From Yamagishiella unicocca (lineage: Eukaryota > Chlorophyta > Chlorophyceae > Chlamydomonadales > Volvocaceae), in contig BDSL01000030.1 of assembly GCA_003116995.1 (NCBI GenBank), positions 372,001 to 436,000 of the forward strand: DNA of 64,000 nucleotides, in the 5' to 3' direction. The position numbers were made by a program, and so were the translations under genes. Of this stretch, positions 12,460 to 24,600 are shown piece after piece (position 1 is the stretch's first letter; every line of letters starts with the position of its first letter). The notes under the pieces were generated by a model. The model saw nothing but the letters and a program-made list of their open reading frames with translations, searched no databases and was not told where the DNA came from.

Positions 12460-12639
12460 TCATGACACGCACCGTGTTCCCACAAATCTCTCCCGTGTTC
12501 CCACAGACTTCCCGCTCATATTAAGGGCTCTTCTGGGCCTCACCATGCTACAGCCGGGGCTGAACCCAGCAGACGCCCCCAAGGGCACAGGCAAGCCTAG
12601 GAAAGCACAAAAAATGCGGGCAAAATCAGGACAAGAGGG

Positions 12640-13260
12640 GGAGCCATAAAAACGAGGCCACACCAGCGCTAGCAGCCAACGGTTGCCCCAAACTGAAAGG
12701 CACATGATAAAAAGACATCCCACCACGCCGAAGGCGGCCGAGCCCCAACAAAAAAACACCCGGGCACCCCAAGGACCACCGCCATAAAAAACGACGAGAG
12801 CAGACAAACAGTACGGAGCAACGCGTCCAAGGCACCACCTGCCCGCAAGCCATCAACTGCCGCCAACAGCGCGCGAGTGCACGGCACCAGCCAGCAGGCG
12901 GGCCCCGCAGGGGGCCAAGGCACCACCGGCCGGTGCGGTACAGCCCGACGTGTGAAGCGGCCGGGGTCAATCGCACTGAGGGCGGCCAGGGCGACGACAT
13001 CCCAAACACACTGCTCACCGCCACGGGGGGCTTGCACCAGCCACAGCCCGACACGGGCCAGCAGCCGAACCTAGCGTGGGCAGCTACCGGCCGACCATGC
13101 AGCAGGGCAGCTCGCAGCGCCCCCGCAGTCGCCCGATGGCCCAGCCCGTGGGAAGGCACTACCGCAATGAAGGTGCTCTTTGAGCACACCGATCACTGCA
13201 TGAGCCACAGGGCAATGCCAGAAGTGGTGCGGGCGAAGGGTTGGCGAGTGTGACTGAAGT
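12640..13260 (-). mobile_element. LINE ORF2 C-terminal fragment, decayed
   Basis: On the minus strand the frame near 13250-13180 reads HHFWHCPVAHAVIGVLKEHL, and near 13037-12960 it reads QAPRGG.QCVWDVVALAAL. Both match the zinc-finger and post-finger part of the intact LINE (HHFWSCP, QCVWDVVALAAL) and the fragment at 45-900 (WSCPVAQAVI, QCVWDVVILAA). The matches lie in different frames and the segment after them is badly eroded, so this is a dead, 5'-truncated copy. It is in opposite orientation to the copy at the window start. Confidence 0.8.
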
Positions 13261-14309
13261 AAAGGCGCGGTATGAGGATTGCGTAATTCGTGTATGTGTG
13301 CCTTATGTGGAGTTAAATGCTGCACGGTGTTATATGTGTAGCGCGTTCATGGGCTTTGTGTTAAAAGGAATAAGGAGGCAGGATGCATTTGTGCGCATGG
13401 CAGTAGGGCCGGGTCGTGTGCTGTCGAGGTGCTTTGTGGGCGTCTAGTAGCGTGCTTTACCGTTGCGTGCAAAGGGCTCGATTAAAGGTGGTGTGATTTG
13501 CGTGTAGTGCGAGGACTGCATGTGGCCACACGGGCGCATGATGTACATGAGGAGGTAGGGCTTGCGCAGTGTCCAGGGAGAACAAATGCACTGAGCCCGG
13601 TACGCAAGTGTAGTGGCCCCTGCGATCATGCCCCGCCCAAATGGAAAGAGGTAGGAGGATCGGCATGAACTCTGCTGAAAGGCACTGGTGTCGCTGGTGT
13701 ACAGCCCTCGGCGACGACAGCGAGGCCCAGAATCGGCGCGCCTGGGTTGCATGGAGATAGCGTTCCAGCAGTGTATCTGGTAAGATAGGCATGTGCTTGC
13801 ATTCGCCGGTGAGGGCGCCGTGTCAGCCGTGTCAGGCCACCCCCCCTCAGCGTTCGTACGTTGATAGGCCCAACAGTATGCAATGCGGGCGCATACCTCG
13901 AGGACGTAACCGTTACAATAACAACAACCTCGAGGCCGACAGCGAAGTCATGCGGCGGGGCCTGTGAAAATGGAAGGAAAGCGCGTTTGCAACTAAACGT
14001 TTCTTGGGTGGCACCTCTGCAATAAGATCGTCGACATCCATACCTAGCATAGACGCAGTAGTGTTTTGGTTTACTTTGCTGCCTGATACTAGAAATGATG
14101 CCTGGCAAGCATGACGCCCCGCTCTGGCCAAGCAAGCCGCTGCGAGCAGTAATCTACTGGGTCTGGGGCAGCGGGTCATGTACATGTACGGCAGCCAACA
14201 GGTAGTCAGGTGATTCAAACACGCCCAAGCTACCAGAGTCCATAGCGGGAACCACCATTCTGTGCTGTTGTGGTATCACGATGAAGCGAACCCGCCTCGG
14301 CCCGCAATC
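13261..14309. other. No gene recognised
   Basis: Short overlapping frames only. A GTAACCGTTACAA motif at 13907-13919, resembling the LINE tail terminus, is flanked by two CCTCGAGG palindromes (13896-13903 and 13928-13935), so another eroded tail may be present. Nothing else can be supported. Confidence 0.35.
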
Positions 14310-14487
14310 ATGGAGTTAAGTCAACCTAAATATCATTCGCTACGTTCAGGCTACGATCTGCAACCATCGATTGCGCGCCCCCTTTTCAACAAAAAGGGCT
14401 TGGCGGCGGTATCAGAAGAGGCACCCCTGTTCGCGACGGCCAGGATCATCGAAGGGGAGGTATACAAGAGCAACAAGGGCACGAGAG
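14310..14487 (+). CDS. Candidate isolated coding exon
   Basis: An ATG at 14310 opens a 59-codon frame with ordinary coding-like composition (MELSQPKYHS..., ending near KSNKGTR). It runs into a good donor, GAGAG|GTATGTG, at 14488. No partner exon could be joined with confidence, and the opposite strand also has a long frame here, so this may be a remnant or chance. No function is suggested. Confidence 0.25.
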
Positions 14488-15304
14488 GTATGTGCGCAGT
14501 AGGTAGCCCATGTCCTTCAGAACTGCCGCACTGCTCGGTCTCGTGGTATTGCTTGCTTAGGTGGGTGGGGCGCGGGGCGAGACACTCTTGCAGCACGGGG
14601 TTTGAGGCACGCAGATGATCACCAGGCCGCAGGCTCTGGTGGGGCTGGGGGGCGGCAGCGCCCTGCCAAAACCCGTGCCTTATTGGGAATGCTGGTTCCT
14701 GGCAGACAAGCTCCCATGCTGCTCGTAGCCCACCAACAGTCGGTGCGCAATAATTGGCGACACGAAGCCATCCGCTACAAGACTTCAGGCGTCTCCTAAA
14801 CGAGAGCGGCCCGGCACGCAATCCCGATAACCGTCCCGCACCGGAACCTTGGCACAATAAATCATGTTGAGAACGAACACGCAACCTGCAGATCCCTGAC
14901 AGCATGCCCACAATCAGGCAATGGCCCGGCGGTACCTGTGCATGGGGGAGCTGCCCTGCCTCACATGAAGGAAACACACATTTCGGCGCAGCTTTCCCCT
15001 CTCCCCCCATCCGCATCAGCCTGCGGCTTGCAAGACCCACGGTCGCTGGACGCAAAGCATCCAAGCAGCAGGAATTGGCACATAGAGGATCGATAGGTAC
15101 TGTACCTCACTCCCAATCATACATCACACTTTTCCTTGATCAGGGCAACATCCATCGGTGCAGCCACGTGGCCCGGTAGTCTCTCGCAGCCACCCCAGTC
15201 ATCACATTCCTCGTTGACCCCGCCCGTATACTCCGTTACTCCAGCCACCACACCCCGTTTTAAGACGTATATATAGCCGCTTACGTCTGGGGACCGCCGC
15301 TAGC
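14488..15304. other. Region downstream of gene B
   Basis: This contains the probable 3' UTR of gene B (minus strand, below 15305) and otherwise only unsupported frames, including a 237-codon minus frame that resembles no family and overlaps the candidate exon. Confidence 0.35.
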
Positions 15305-18300
15305 TCATGGCAAGCCTCCAGCAGTGGCCGCCGGCCTCATCAGTGCTGTCAACGGCAAGGGCCTGCCCAGTCCCCCGGCTTGCCCCCGCTCGAAAACCAA
15401 CACCGTCAGATGCAGCCTCACCATACCGATCCTCTCGCACAGGGCTTCTCGGTCACGGCGCAGCTCTTCCATAGGTGCGCGCGCCGCATCCGCCATCATC
15501 CGCCACGCGTCGGCTTCCATGGCACCGAGGCTCCTACCCAGATTCCAGGCGCCTGCGAACGACGCATTGATCCTCCGGCATTCCCCCTCCTCGTCATCGC
15601 ACGTCGAAACACCGGCTACGTCCATGAGGGCGCTCACCGCACGGATGATGCCGCAGCGGCGCTGCAGGCCCCAATCATCGCGCAGGTGCCACGGCAGGCT
15701 AGCCGGCGCCTCCGCCTGCTGAAGCTGTGATTTTTTGTCGCTGCACTCAGCAGTAGCAGAACCTGCGTGCACCAGCCGTATGTACACCCGGCCGTCGCTG
15801 TCGGCCTGCTCCTCCGCGTCGTGGAATTCAGGTGCGGCAGCAGCCGGGCTGCTGTCACTGCAGCCACCTGCCGGCGGCAGACTCCGAATCGGCTGCAGCG
15901 GTTCGGCTGTCGTCGCCGCGGCATCGCCGCCGGCAGGTCCAGAGCGGTCAGCAGGAGGTGACGCCCCTGGCACCGCTGTCTCCGGGCACCTGCGGTGCTT
16001 CTCTGCCATCTTTCCAAGAATCGACGAAAACGCACGACTGAGACGTACCCTTTCGGATGTTTCCGATAGCTCCGGAACCACTACCACGTCGAGATTGGAC
16101 TCCAGGAAATCTTTGTGCACCTGCATGCGCACCGGGATGAGCCGGGCCGTTAACCCGAGCCTCGCACCTGCCGTCAGTTGAAGACACGCGGCCATCGCGC
16201 TAGCGCTGCATAGGGTACAATACTACGGTTCGCGGTCCCTGGGGCACACGGTTTGAGGCTGCCTTAAGCACGATTGGCACACTCGGGGATGCGCTCAAGC
16301 ACGCAACCTGCTGGAAAGGCGTGTGTTCAGTGCACTCTTAAGCCGCAGGCTGGTTGTGCTCGGCTCGCGGATCCCCATCGTCAGGACAGCGCCCCGCCAC
16401 ACCACCAAACAGCTCTGCGCCTCGCTGCGGGCCATCCCACAGCACACCTGCGCAACGACGAGCACCGCCTGCTCAATTGCCTCCATCGAACAGGCCGACA
16501 GGCGCATTGCGTGGTTTTGTCGCAGCTCGTACGCCAAGATTTGCACGTAGCTCTGACGCAGATCCCGCGCCTCTCCAACAGAACGGAATCGACCTGGAAG
16601 CACGCATATCTCCTGCGCCACCTTACGCGCCTGCGCCACGTGCTCCTTCAGCCCCGCTGGGAGAGGCAACAGCGTGACGGCCGCCACGGGTGGCACGCCG
16701 TTTGGCAGCGAGAACGGGTCGAGCGGCTGCTGCGAAGAGTGGAAGAGAATGCGCGAATGGCAGTGACGATGTACGGTTAGGAGGGCTAAACAAGGCACTA
16801 GCGGTGGGGGAGTTGCATTCGGACGGCATGCGGGCTCCGCTCCCTGGAGCTAGAGGAAGGTCGTGTTCGCATGCGACCCAGGCTGCAGCGGGCGCCGAGG
16901 ACAGGGATGAGCTAAGGGTATGCGCGGCAGTGGACGGGCCTTTGGTGTGGTTCCGAGGGCTGGAGTCAGGAATGCGAGGCACCCCGATATGCAGCTACCT
17001 GGCCTCCTGGACGAGATCCAGATCGAATTTGACTTCAGAGCTATTCGAACCGCAGGTGAACCCCCGGTGACCAAATGCGCAGGCGGGATGCAGATGCAGC
17101 AAGAGGCCCCGGGCTGCAGGGGGCCAGGGGGTGAGGTGGACTGGACTCGTCAGGGCGGCGGAGCGCATTGCAAGCGAGCGAGGCCCCGGGCTTGGTGAGG
17201 CCCTGCGTGAGCCTCCTCTGGTCTGGCGTCAGGGGAGGGAAGCGGCGGGCGACGGGGCACACACCTGCATGGCTGGAGGCCCAGCTGGCTGCGCTGTGAC
17301 GACATCAGTGCTCCCAGCGGCGGCGGCTGCGGGCCCCGAGCTTCGTAGGCTGTGTTGCCGTACGAGCTGTTGGCTGGTCATCAGCCGCACCGCCATGTCG
17401 CCCTCGTCCATGCCGCCCAGCGGGACCTCACCGCCGCAGGGTAGGGTGGCTCCACCTGATCCACTCATCGTTGGCCGCCCTGACCCGTGACCAGTGCTGG
17501 AGAGGGTCCTTGCCGCTTGAGCGGTCTCGGAGCGTAGGTACCCCATTACTGCGGCATGTACCAGGACCATCTTCATCGCGCTTCCGCCCACAGCAATCGC
17601 AGACCGAGAGCACTGGCGGCGGGGAGGGAGGCGGAGCAGCGGCGGTAAGGGACCCTGAGTTGCTATGCGACTTTTGAACGCGAAGTGTTCAATCCATTTG
17701 GCTAGAATACAATGCAGTAGGAGTCTTCTGTGTGCACGACAAGAGCAATGCAGGTTGGCCGCGACATGTTCGGCCGGGTGGCTCGGGTATGGACGGGAGT
17801 AAGCCCAACGGGTCCGAGGACCTGCTCGCTGGCATGTCCTAAGGATGCCAGCAACCCTAAGGATGCCAGCGAGCAGGTCCGAGGATGAAGTAAACCGTGC
17901 GGATTCTTAGTCACATCAACGCCACCGCCATTCGGTTGGTCTTTGGGCGTTGGAATGACGTCAACAGCACCTGCTGATGATCTCAGGCCCGGTCCTCCCG
18001 CCATGGAACCCAATCAAAAAGCGACTACGGCTCCTGCTGTTGTGAGGGCCTCTGCGTGCTGCCACATTTCTCACTGATGATTTCCCGACCCCAACACGGA
18101 TCGGCCACCCCGACATGGAGCTCTCCTACCCCGTCCACGCCAGCTGCCAGCAATGCTCGCAGCAGCTCCATCCGCTGCGGCTCTTGCTGATGCACAGCGC
18201 CGGCCAATCGAAGCGGAGCCCCGCGGCTGGCCCTGCCGCCGCGGCCTGTGACAGAGGGCAAGAGCTCCTGGGCAAGGCGTCGGTGGACCCAGATATGCGT

Positions 18301-20587
18301 CGGGGAACGGTCTTCATCGGAATAATCTGGATCGTCATCGACGCGCCTGCTGCCCGCCTCAACCAATGTCTGGCGAGCCGCCAGTTCGGCGCATTTCCGC
18401 AGGTAGGCTTCAACGAAGGCCCGTGGGTCCGTCGCCGACACATCGGCGTCCGTTACCGTCAACACAACAGTCTGGTGAAACATCATCACGTTTGCCACCA
18501 TGAAGACTTGAGCATCGATTGCCCAGCTGCGCATCAAGGAGTGTCGGGCTATCTCCCGAGCTAAGGGAATCAGCAAGTCCAGCGAGGACATCTGAGCCCA
18601 GGGTCCAGGCGCGGCCGCGCCCCAAATATCCAGATGAACCCTCGGCTGCGTTCAGGAGTTGGGTGCGAGTGGGCACTGAATTGTGCTCAGGTGGGGTTGT
18701 AGTCTTGTGTGCCCTCATCGCGCCTCAGAACAGAGCAAAGAGAAAGTAGCGTACATGGCATGAACCGCGCCTTGTTCAGGCGACAAGCAGCAAGTGGCCA
18801 TAATCGCATGCCTTCAACTGCGGCGTGCGAGATATGGCGAGCGTGCATGTCTGTGCTTGCGTTTGTGCCCATGCATAAGAGCTCGTGCATGAAAGCCGGT
18901 GCATGAGAGCCCCTGCATGAAAGCCGGTGCATAAGAGCCCGTGCATGAAAGCCCGTGCACGAGAGCCCGTGCATAAAAGCCCCTGCATGAGAGCCCGTGC
19001 GTGAGGCTGCAGGTCGAGTGTTTGAATTCCCTTCAATCAGATTCGGGGCCCCCAAAGCCCGGGCATCTGACCGCGTCCCTCCTGATGGCAAAGAAGCGTT
19101 GCACCCGCTGTACCCTGCTAGCAGGGATGCCGCGAGCTCTGCGCACGAGAGCATCCGGGTGTGACGCTCGCGCACCGCAGCGACCGAAACACCACCCGCA
19201 CCCTCCGGAGCCGCCTGGCACCCTCCGCAATCGCGCACCTGTACCGCAGCGATGGCGAGAGCAAGACAGCGGAGCTCGTTGTACGGCAGCGTAGCCTCGC
19301 CGCGGTTTCGGAGGAGCGCATCCGTCAGCAACACCGCCGCCTCCATGTGCTTGGACCACTGGGCGGCAGCATCCGGGCTGCTACCGCCCTTGGGCCACGA
19401 CGTCACGTCGTCGTGTGCCGAGACAGCCGCCGCGAGGTCCATCGCCAGGGCGCCGTGAAGCCCGATGAGTACGGCGGCACGGCCGGGGAGTGTATCGTAC
19501 CCGGTAGTGCGAAAATCCTGTCGCGAGGCAGGGTCCAACGGCGGGGGTACGATATCGGTTTCGGCAGTGTCACGTGGGGAGTTGCGACGTAAATTTGGCG
19601 GCAACGAATAATGGATGGGAATGGCCTGGAGTCGTAATTCGGAGCCATAATTGGCTTCGGAGCCGCAATCTGACCCACCATGACACCGGTGTACACGGTC
19701 TGCAACGTCCAGGCACGGCCGGCAGCTGCCGGCGCCGAGGGGCAGGACGAAGCCAACCGCTGCGCCAAGTCGGTTACGGAATGCTCGGCGAGGTCCTTAA
19801 TGATGAGCGAGCGAGCCTCCTGGAACTTCCCATCCAGGGCAGCGCGGCTGCTCCGCCGAGCAACCTCGTCCTCATCCTGGCGGTCTCTGCTGACGGACAT
19901 TCCCACCTTTGCTTCCATCAACCGGTGGAACCGCACGATGTTTCCCATAAATGTGATCCACGAACATTCCCGCTGGTACGAGACCAGGTCGAAACCCTGG
20001 TGGCCACTAGCAGCAGCGCCCCTTGCGGCTCTGTCGGCGCTTCCTGTAGAGCGGGAGGCGCGTCCTGCGGCGCCTTGTGGGGGCGCACTTGGCGCCGAGA
20101 CGTTCACACAACTGGTGCGGACGTCCCGGTCGCCGTTTACTGCACGGGTAGCCTCTTGCGGCTGAGGGCCACCCGTTGCCGTGGCCATGTAAGGCCCGCT
20201 GAGCAGCCCACAGGTTTGCGGCTTGCCTTCCGTGCTCAGCAGGGTGCGACGACTTTCGGTAGCGCTGTTGGGGATTGCTGCTACCATGTTGCTACGGCTA
20301 GGGCCGAGCTCATCATTTGCACCAACTGCCTGAGACGTGGCGGCAGCCCGTAGATGGGGACGATAGGTGCTGGCCATCTGTGCCTGCCGTTGGGCTTGGA
20401 TGAGACGGTGCTTTGCCTGTTTGTGCAAAAGACCAGCCAGGGCATGTGCGGGGAGGCCAAGTTGCGCGGCCACGCACGCGCGGCGTTGCAAAGCAGTGAA
20501 AGGACAGGACGGTGTTGAGGTGTGGCACAGGCCTCGATTGCGTTGTCCAGGAACTACCTCCGCTGCATCGCCACAATCTGTTAACAT
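15305..20587 (-). CDS. Gene B: uncharacterised 1017-aa paralogue of gene A, 6 exons
   Basis: Exons (high to low): 19679-20587, 19239-19517, 18130-18591, 17265-17570, 16448-16729, 15305-16120; 3054 nt, 1017 codons plus stop, every intron in phase 0. The ATG at 20587 begins MLTDCGDAAEVV. Similarity to gene A is weak but runs in the same order: LQRRACVAAQLGLPAHALAG with QQRRLRVSAQLGIPVHLLAG; exon 2 ends in PYNELRCLALAIAAVQ against YPELQLLARVIGGMQ; LMTSQQLVRQH against LMSSSKLASQH; the last exon opens VHKDFLESNLDVVVVPEL against LNVEFIRKRRGITVIPVPL. Exon 5 corresponds to gene A exons 5 and 6 fused. The exon 4 acceptor (17570) has a poor pyrimidine tract and is least certain. The family is not recognised. 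It lies divergently from the SAMHD1-type gene, about 1.1 kb away. Confidence 0.7.
17818..17880. repeat. 18-bp perfect inverted repeat in gene B intron 3
   Basis: GGACCTGCTCGCTGGCAT at 17818-17835 is exactly reverse-complemented at 17863-17880, leaving a 27-nt loop. The loop itself holds part of a direct repeat (CCTAAGGATGCCAGC twice). It lies inside the intron between exons 3 and 4 and would form a strong stem in the pre-mRNA. Confidence 0.9.
18873..18998. repeat. 14-bp minisatellite, 9 copies, in gene B intron 2
   Basis: Nine head-to-tail units vary around GCATGAAAGCCCGT with no length changes. The array sits in the intron between exons 2 and 3 (18592-19238). As 14 is not a multiple of three, a frame through it cycles every 42 bp, which explains the repetitive minus-strand frame here. 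Confidence 0.95.
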
Positions 20588-21675
20588 TGCGTCCTTTGCG
20601 TGGTCTGCTCTGCAGACGGAATTAAGTCTAATTTTCCATCCTCTATGCCTTGTTAAGGGATTTTAAACGGCAAGTCACTGTGCCCAGCGCTCACGCGTAA
20701 CAAAAGGCGGGACAATTAAATCAAGGACTTTTAGCAAGCAAGATGAACTAGGCACTGGACTACAAAGAAGCACACATGTGCCGTTGTGACAGGAAGCTAA
20801 GAATACCCAGAATGGTATCGGGCGGACTGCTTTAAACCAGCTCCGAATAGTCGTACAAGAACGTTACTGTGGAGCCGTGGCGCGCCATTTCGGTTTGCCC
20901 TTGTCGGGGCCGATAAAACCGCATATTACACGGCTTGGCTTACAGTTGCGAGCATTGTCTGCGTTGCCCATGTGCAGGAGGAGGGATAGAAAGCACACTG
21001 CACCTGCACGACCACCTGTGTCGTTTGTTTGGCCCTACTCACGAAGCTCACGGACGCTTGATTTGTTTTCGATGATGTACATGTTCGGAAAACACGCGGA
21101 TTCCAGATGCACTTCCTGCACGGGCTGAACGCTGAAGGTGGTTGACAATACCGGTGTGACACAGCGCATCGCTGTGCATGCCGCGCCGAGCTGAGCCAAA
21201 GATCAGGAGTATCCTATTCGTATTTGTAAGACGGTCGTAAGGCTCCTTCATGCAACATGGCGGGCACGCATCGCCGTTCAATTGTGTACATCACGAGCAT
21301 AGGTGCAAGCGCATGACTGATTTGTTGCAACAACAATATCACTCCATCAATGCGTTATTGTTTTCGAAGCTCAGTGCTGCTGCAAGGGCCTACATTAAAC
21401 TTAATGACAGTTTCCAGGTCGCGGAGCATGACGCTAATTGTTTAACAGCCACATGGCCATTTTGCATTTCCTTACGATTCGTCAACGTTAATACTTTTCC
21501 TATATTTTTTTGTGGCTGACACGCGAAAGCTGCGCACACCATTTTCGAACTTTGCAGCAATGCCTCGTTTAGCAAGTGGGCCCTGCTAGTCGCTAATATG
21601 GCATCTAGATAGATCAACTGTGCGGTTTGCTAGGAGCTTTGGTGGTGAACCTGGCGTAACTCCAAGTTAAGGCGA
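20588..21675. promoter_or_regulatory. Divergent intergenic region, gene B / SAMHD1-type gene
   Basis: About 1.1 kb separates the start codons of gene B (minus) and the dNTPase gene (plus). It must hold both promoters and 5' UTRs. It is less GC-rich than the genes; no clear TATA box, initiator or repeated element was identified. Confidence 0.45.
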
Positions 21676-24600
21676 ATGGATTGCACTGGAGCCGACTGCC
21701 ACGACGAGGACGACACCATCGTCTTTACGGATACAGTCGATGGCACTATTAGGTAATCGACACACTCCAAAACCACGTTTACTTCCTACCACCCCAATTT
21801 TATCCCCTACCATCCCACCGCACGCCGCTATCCCCGGCCTGGGCGCCTGCTGCGCGCGCACGCCACCTCTCCGCCCCGTGAGATCGGCACCATACGACTG
21901 CATAACGTCGCCCCTGCTATCGCCCTTGCGTCGCCTCGCTCACGCACTTCACCCGACGCCTGCGCTTGTATACCCTTCTGCTTATCCTGTGTAACCCTGT
22001 CGACAACCCTGACGCCTCCTTCGACCAGTCGCATGCTCCCCACGCTTCTCCTGCAGCCTCAAGTCCTACTGCGTTCGCATCATCGACACGCCCTTCTTCC
22101 AGCGGCTGCGCGGGTTGTCGCAGCTGGGGGTCACGCGGTTCGTGTTCCCGGGCGCGGTCCACACCCGCTTCGAGCACTCGCTCGGGGTGGCGTACAAGGT
22201 GTGCGGGGCGACCGGCGAGGGGCGGCGTTGTTGGGGGGCCCGGTGGGGACGAATCTCGTGGACGGCATTGGTGGGGGGCGGAGTCAGCTTGGGCGTGCGG
22301 GCGTGCTTGGTGCAGTTGTGTGCTTGCGTGCACTGTGCGATGCGGGTCGTTGCTTAGAGGGATTGTTGCATGTAGTTCGGGGGGTCATTGGGGCGGACCG
22401 CGCGATTCTCCACCCCCCACGCCCCCGGCTTAGCGGTGCACCAACACACCCCGCCACGCCCCGCAGGCGCACAAGGTGGCTCGCCACATCTTGAAGCAGC
22501 AGGGTGGCGAGCGGGCCGCCCTGGCGGAGGGGCTGGGGGTGGACATGGAGGCCATAGACGTCAAGTTCGTCACGCTGGCAGGTGGGGTGGTGGTGTGAGA
22601 CCGGTGACACGAAAAACGACAAGATAATGGGCGCATGGTCGGCGGACAGCGAGGATGCGGGCGCATGCTGGAGCAATGGGATGGACGACCGGCAAACCTG
22701 TGGAGCCAGTTTCTTGGGGCTGCAGAAAGGAAAAAGAGGACGTATTTGAAAGAATGGCAGCGACGCGAAGTGCGGACGACGAAGGAAACGGCGGGCGGCA
22801 GCGGTTGCGGTGGGGCGGGTGCAGCCTGGCGCCAGAGTCGGAAACGATTACCAGATGGGTGTAGAACGCCAGCAGAGCGGGGCTTGAAGCGTCCCGCCTC
22901 TTGAGCTGCGCCGCCGTGAAACCGCGGTAACAGCAAGGGTCGCAAACGCACGCGCCAAGGGGCAAATCAGAACGGACGAGACAGACAAGGTCACGAGGAG
23001 GTTGGATCGGGGAGGTTTCGGGGTTGATGGGCACCTAGTGGTTGGGGTTGCTAAGCCCCACGCCCCTCGTCGCCGCCACGAGGCACTGCCACACACCTCT
23101 CTTCCACCTGGATGGTAAAAAGCCCAACTAGCGGATCCGGACCCTCTCTCACGCAGGCCTTACCCACGACCTGGGTCACGGACCCTTGTCCCACCCCTTC
23201 GACAACTTCGTCAAGCGCCGGGGCATCACGAACTGGTAATCCAGCGCACGCGGGAAGGGTGGAGGAGGAGAGGGGAGCGGGAAGGGCGGAGGCGGGAAGC
23301 GGGAAGTAGAGGGGTGGTGTGGGCGTTATTTGACCTGGGGGTCGTGGCGAATGTGTGGCGAGACGCGTGTGTTGGCAGTGGAAGCCCCAGGACCCACGCG
23401 AGGGGTCCACATGTGCGCCCGCACTGCAGCCCGGCGCGCTCTACTGCTCAATCCAGGCAGGGATGAAAGGCCTTCCCGCCCGCGGCTCTCGACACTTCCT
23501 TTCCCCTTTTCGACTCCTAGACCCCCCCCAAAACACACACGCACACACACACCCTGCTCCCCAGGCGGCACGAGGACATGTCCGCCCGCATCCTGGAGCA
23601 CCTGGTGGACAACTGCAACGTGGACATCGAGCGGTGGGTGACCACAACGGGGGAAAGGGTTAAGCAGGATGAGGCTGCGGTCGGTGTGTCAGGGGGACTG
23701 CGACCGGCCGTCAGGGCATGGTCGTCGCGGCGATGGGGTGCGGGCTGCCCAGGAGGCGGCCGGTGCTTGCGGTCAGAAAACAATAACTGGGAGGCGGGGA
23801 GGAGGAGGCGGGGAGGAGGAGGCGGGGAGGAGGCGGGGAGGAGGAGGCGGGGAGGAGGAGGCGGGGAGGAGGCGGGGAGGAGGAGGCGGGGAGGAGGCGG
23901 GGAGGAGGAGGCGGGGAGGAGGAGGCGGGGAGGAGGCGGGGAGGAGGAGGCGGGGAGGAGGCGGGGAGGAGGAGGCGGGGAGGAGGAGGCGGGGAGGAGG
24001 AGGCGGGGAGGAGTAGGCGGGGAGGAGGCGGGGAGGAGGAGGCGGGGAGGAGGAGGCGGGGAGGAGGAGGCGGGGAGGAGGAGGCGGGGAGGAGGAGGCG
24101 GGGAGGAGGAGGCGGGGAGGAGGAGGCGGGGAGGAGGAGGCGGGGAGGAGGAGGCGGGGAGGGGAGCGACGGGGAAGGCCTCGAGCCAGCTGGGCCGAGG
24201 GCCTGGCCGGCTACGTGTGGCCTCCCCTGGCGGTGGGTTATGTCGGTGTTAGCGGGGTACCGCAGCAGGGGCCTCCCGGCGCTCGGCGCTGCTGGGCTGG
24301 CATCAGCCCAGGCGACCCCCTGCGTGTCCGACGACCCCCCCCCGCCCCCGGTTCTTTTATGTAACCCCCCCGCCCCCTCCCTGCAGCTCCGACTTGCACC
24401 GCATCACCGACCTCATCCACGGAATGCCCGAAGAGCACCGCCGGCAGGAGGGGGGCTTGTGGCGCCAGGGCCGCCGCTTTCTATACGACATCGTCGCCAA
24501 CAAGCGCAACGGGTGGGTGCGGTCGCTGGGGACGTGCGTGCGTGTATGGAGCGTTGCGGGGCCGCAGGATGCCGCCACGTCCCTGCCGACGGCCCCTCCC

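Noticed and set aside
14351..15064. 237-codon minus frame
   Set aside because: No recognisable family, no paralogue, no splice context, and a more coding-like frame lies on the opposite strand in part of it.
18687..19604. 305-codon minus frame as one gene
   Set aside because: Only 19239-19517 is an exon of gene B. The remainder reads through an intron containing the 14-bp repeat.
23578..24252. 224-codon Gly/Glu/Arg-repeat frame
   Set aside because: It is the purine minisatellite of intron 5 read in frame. Only its first codons belong to a real exon (23565-23633).
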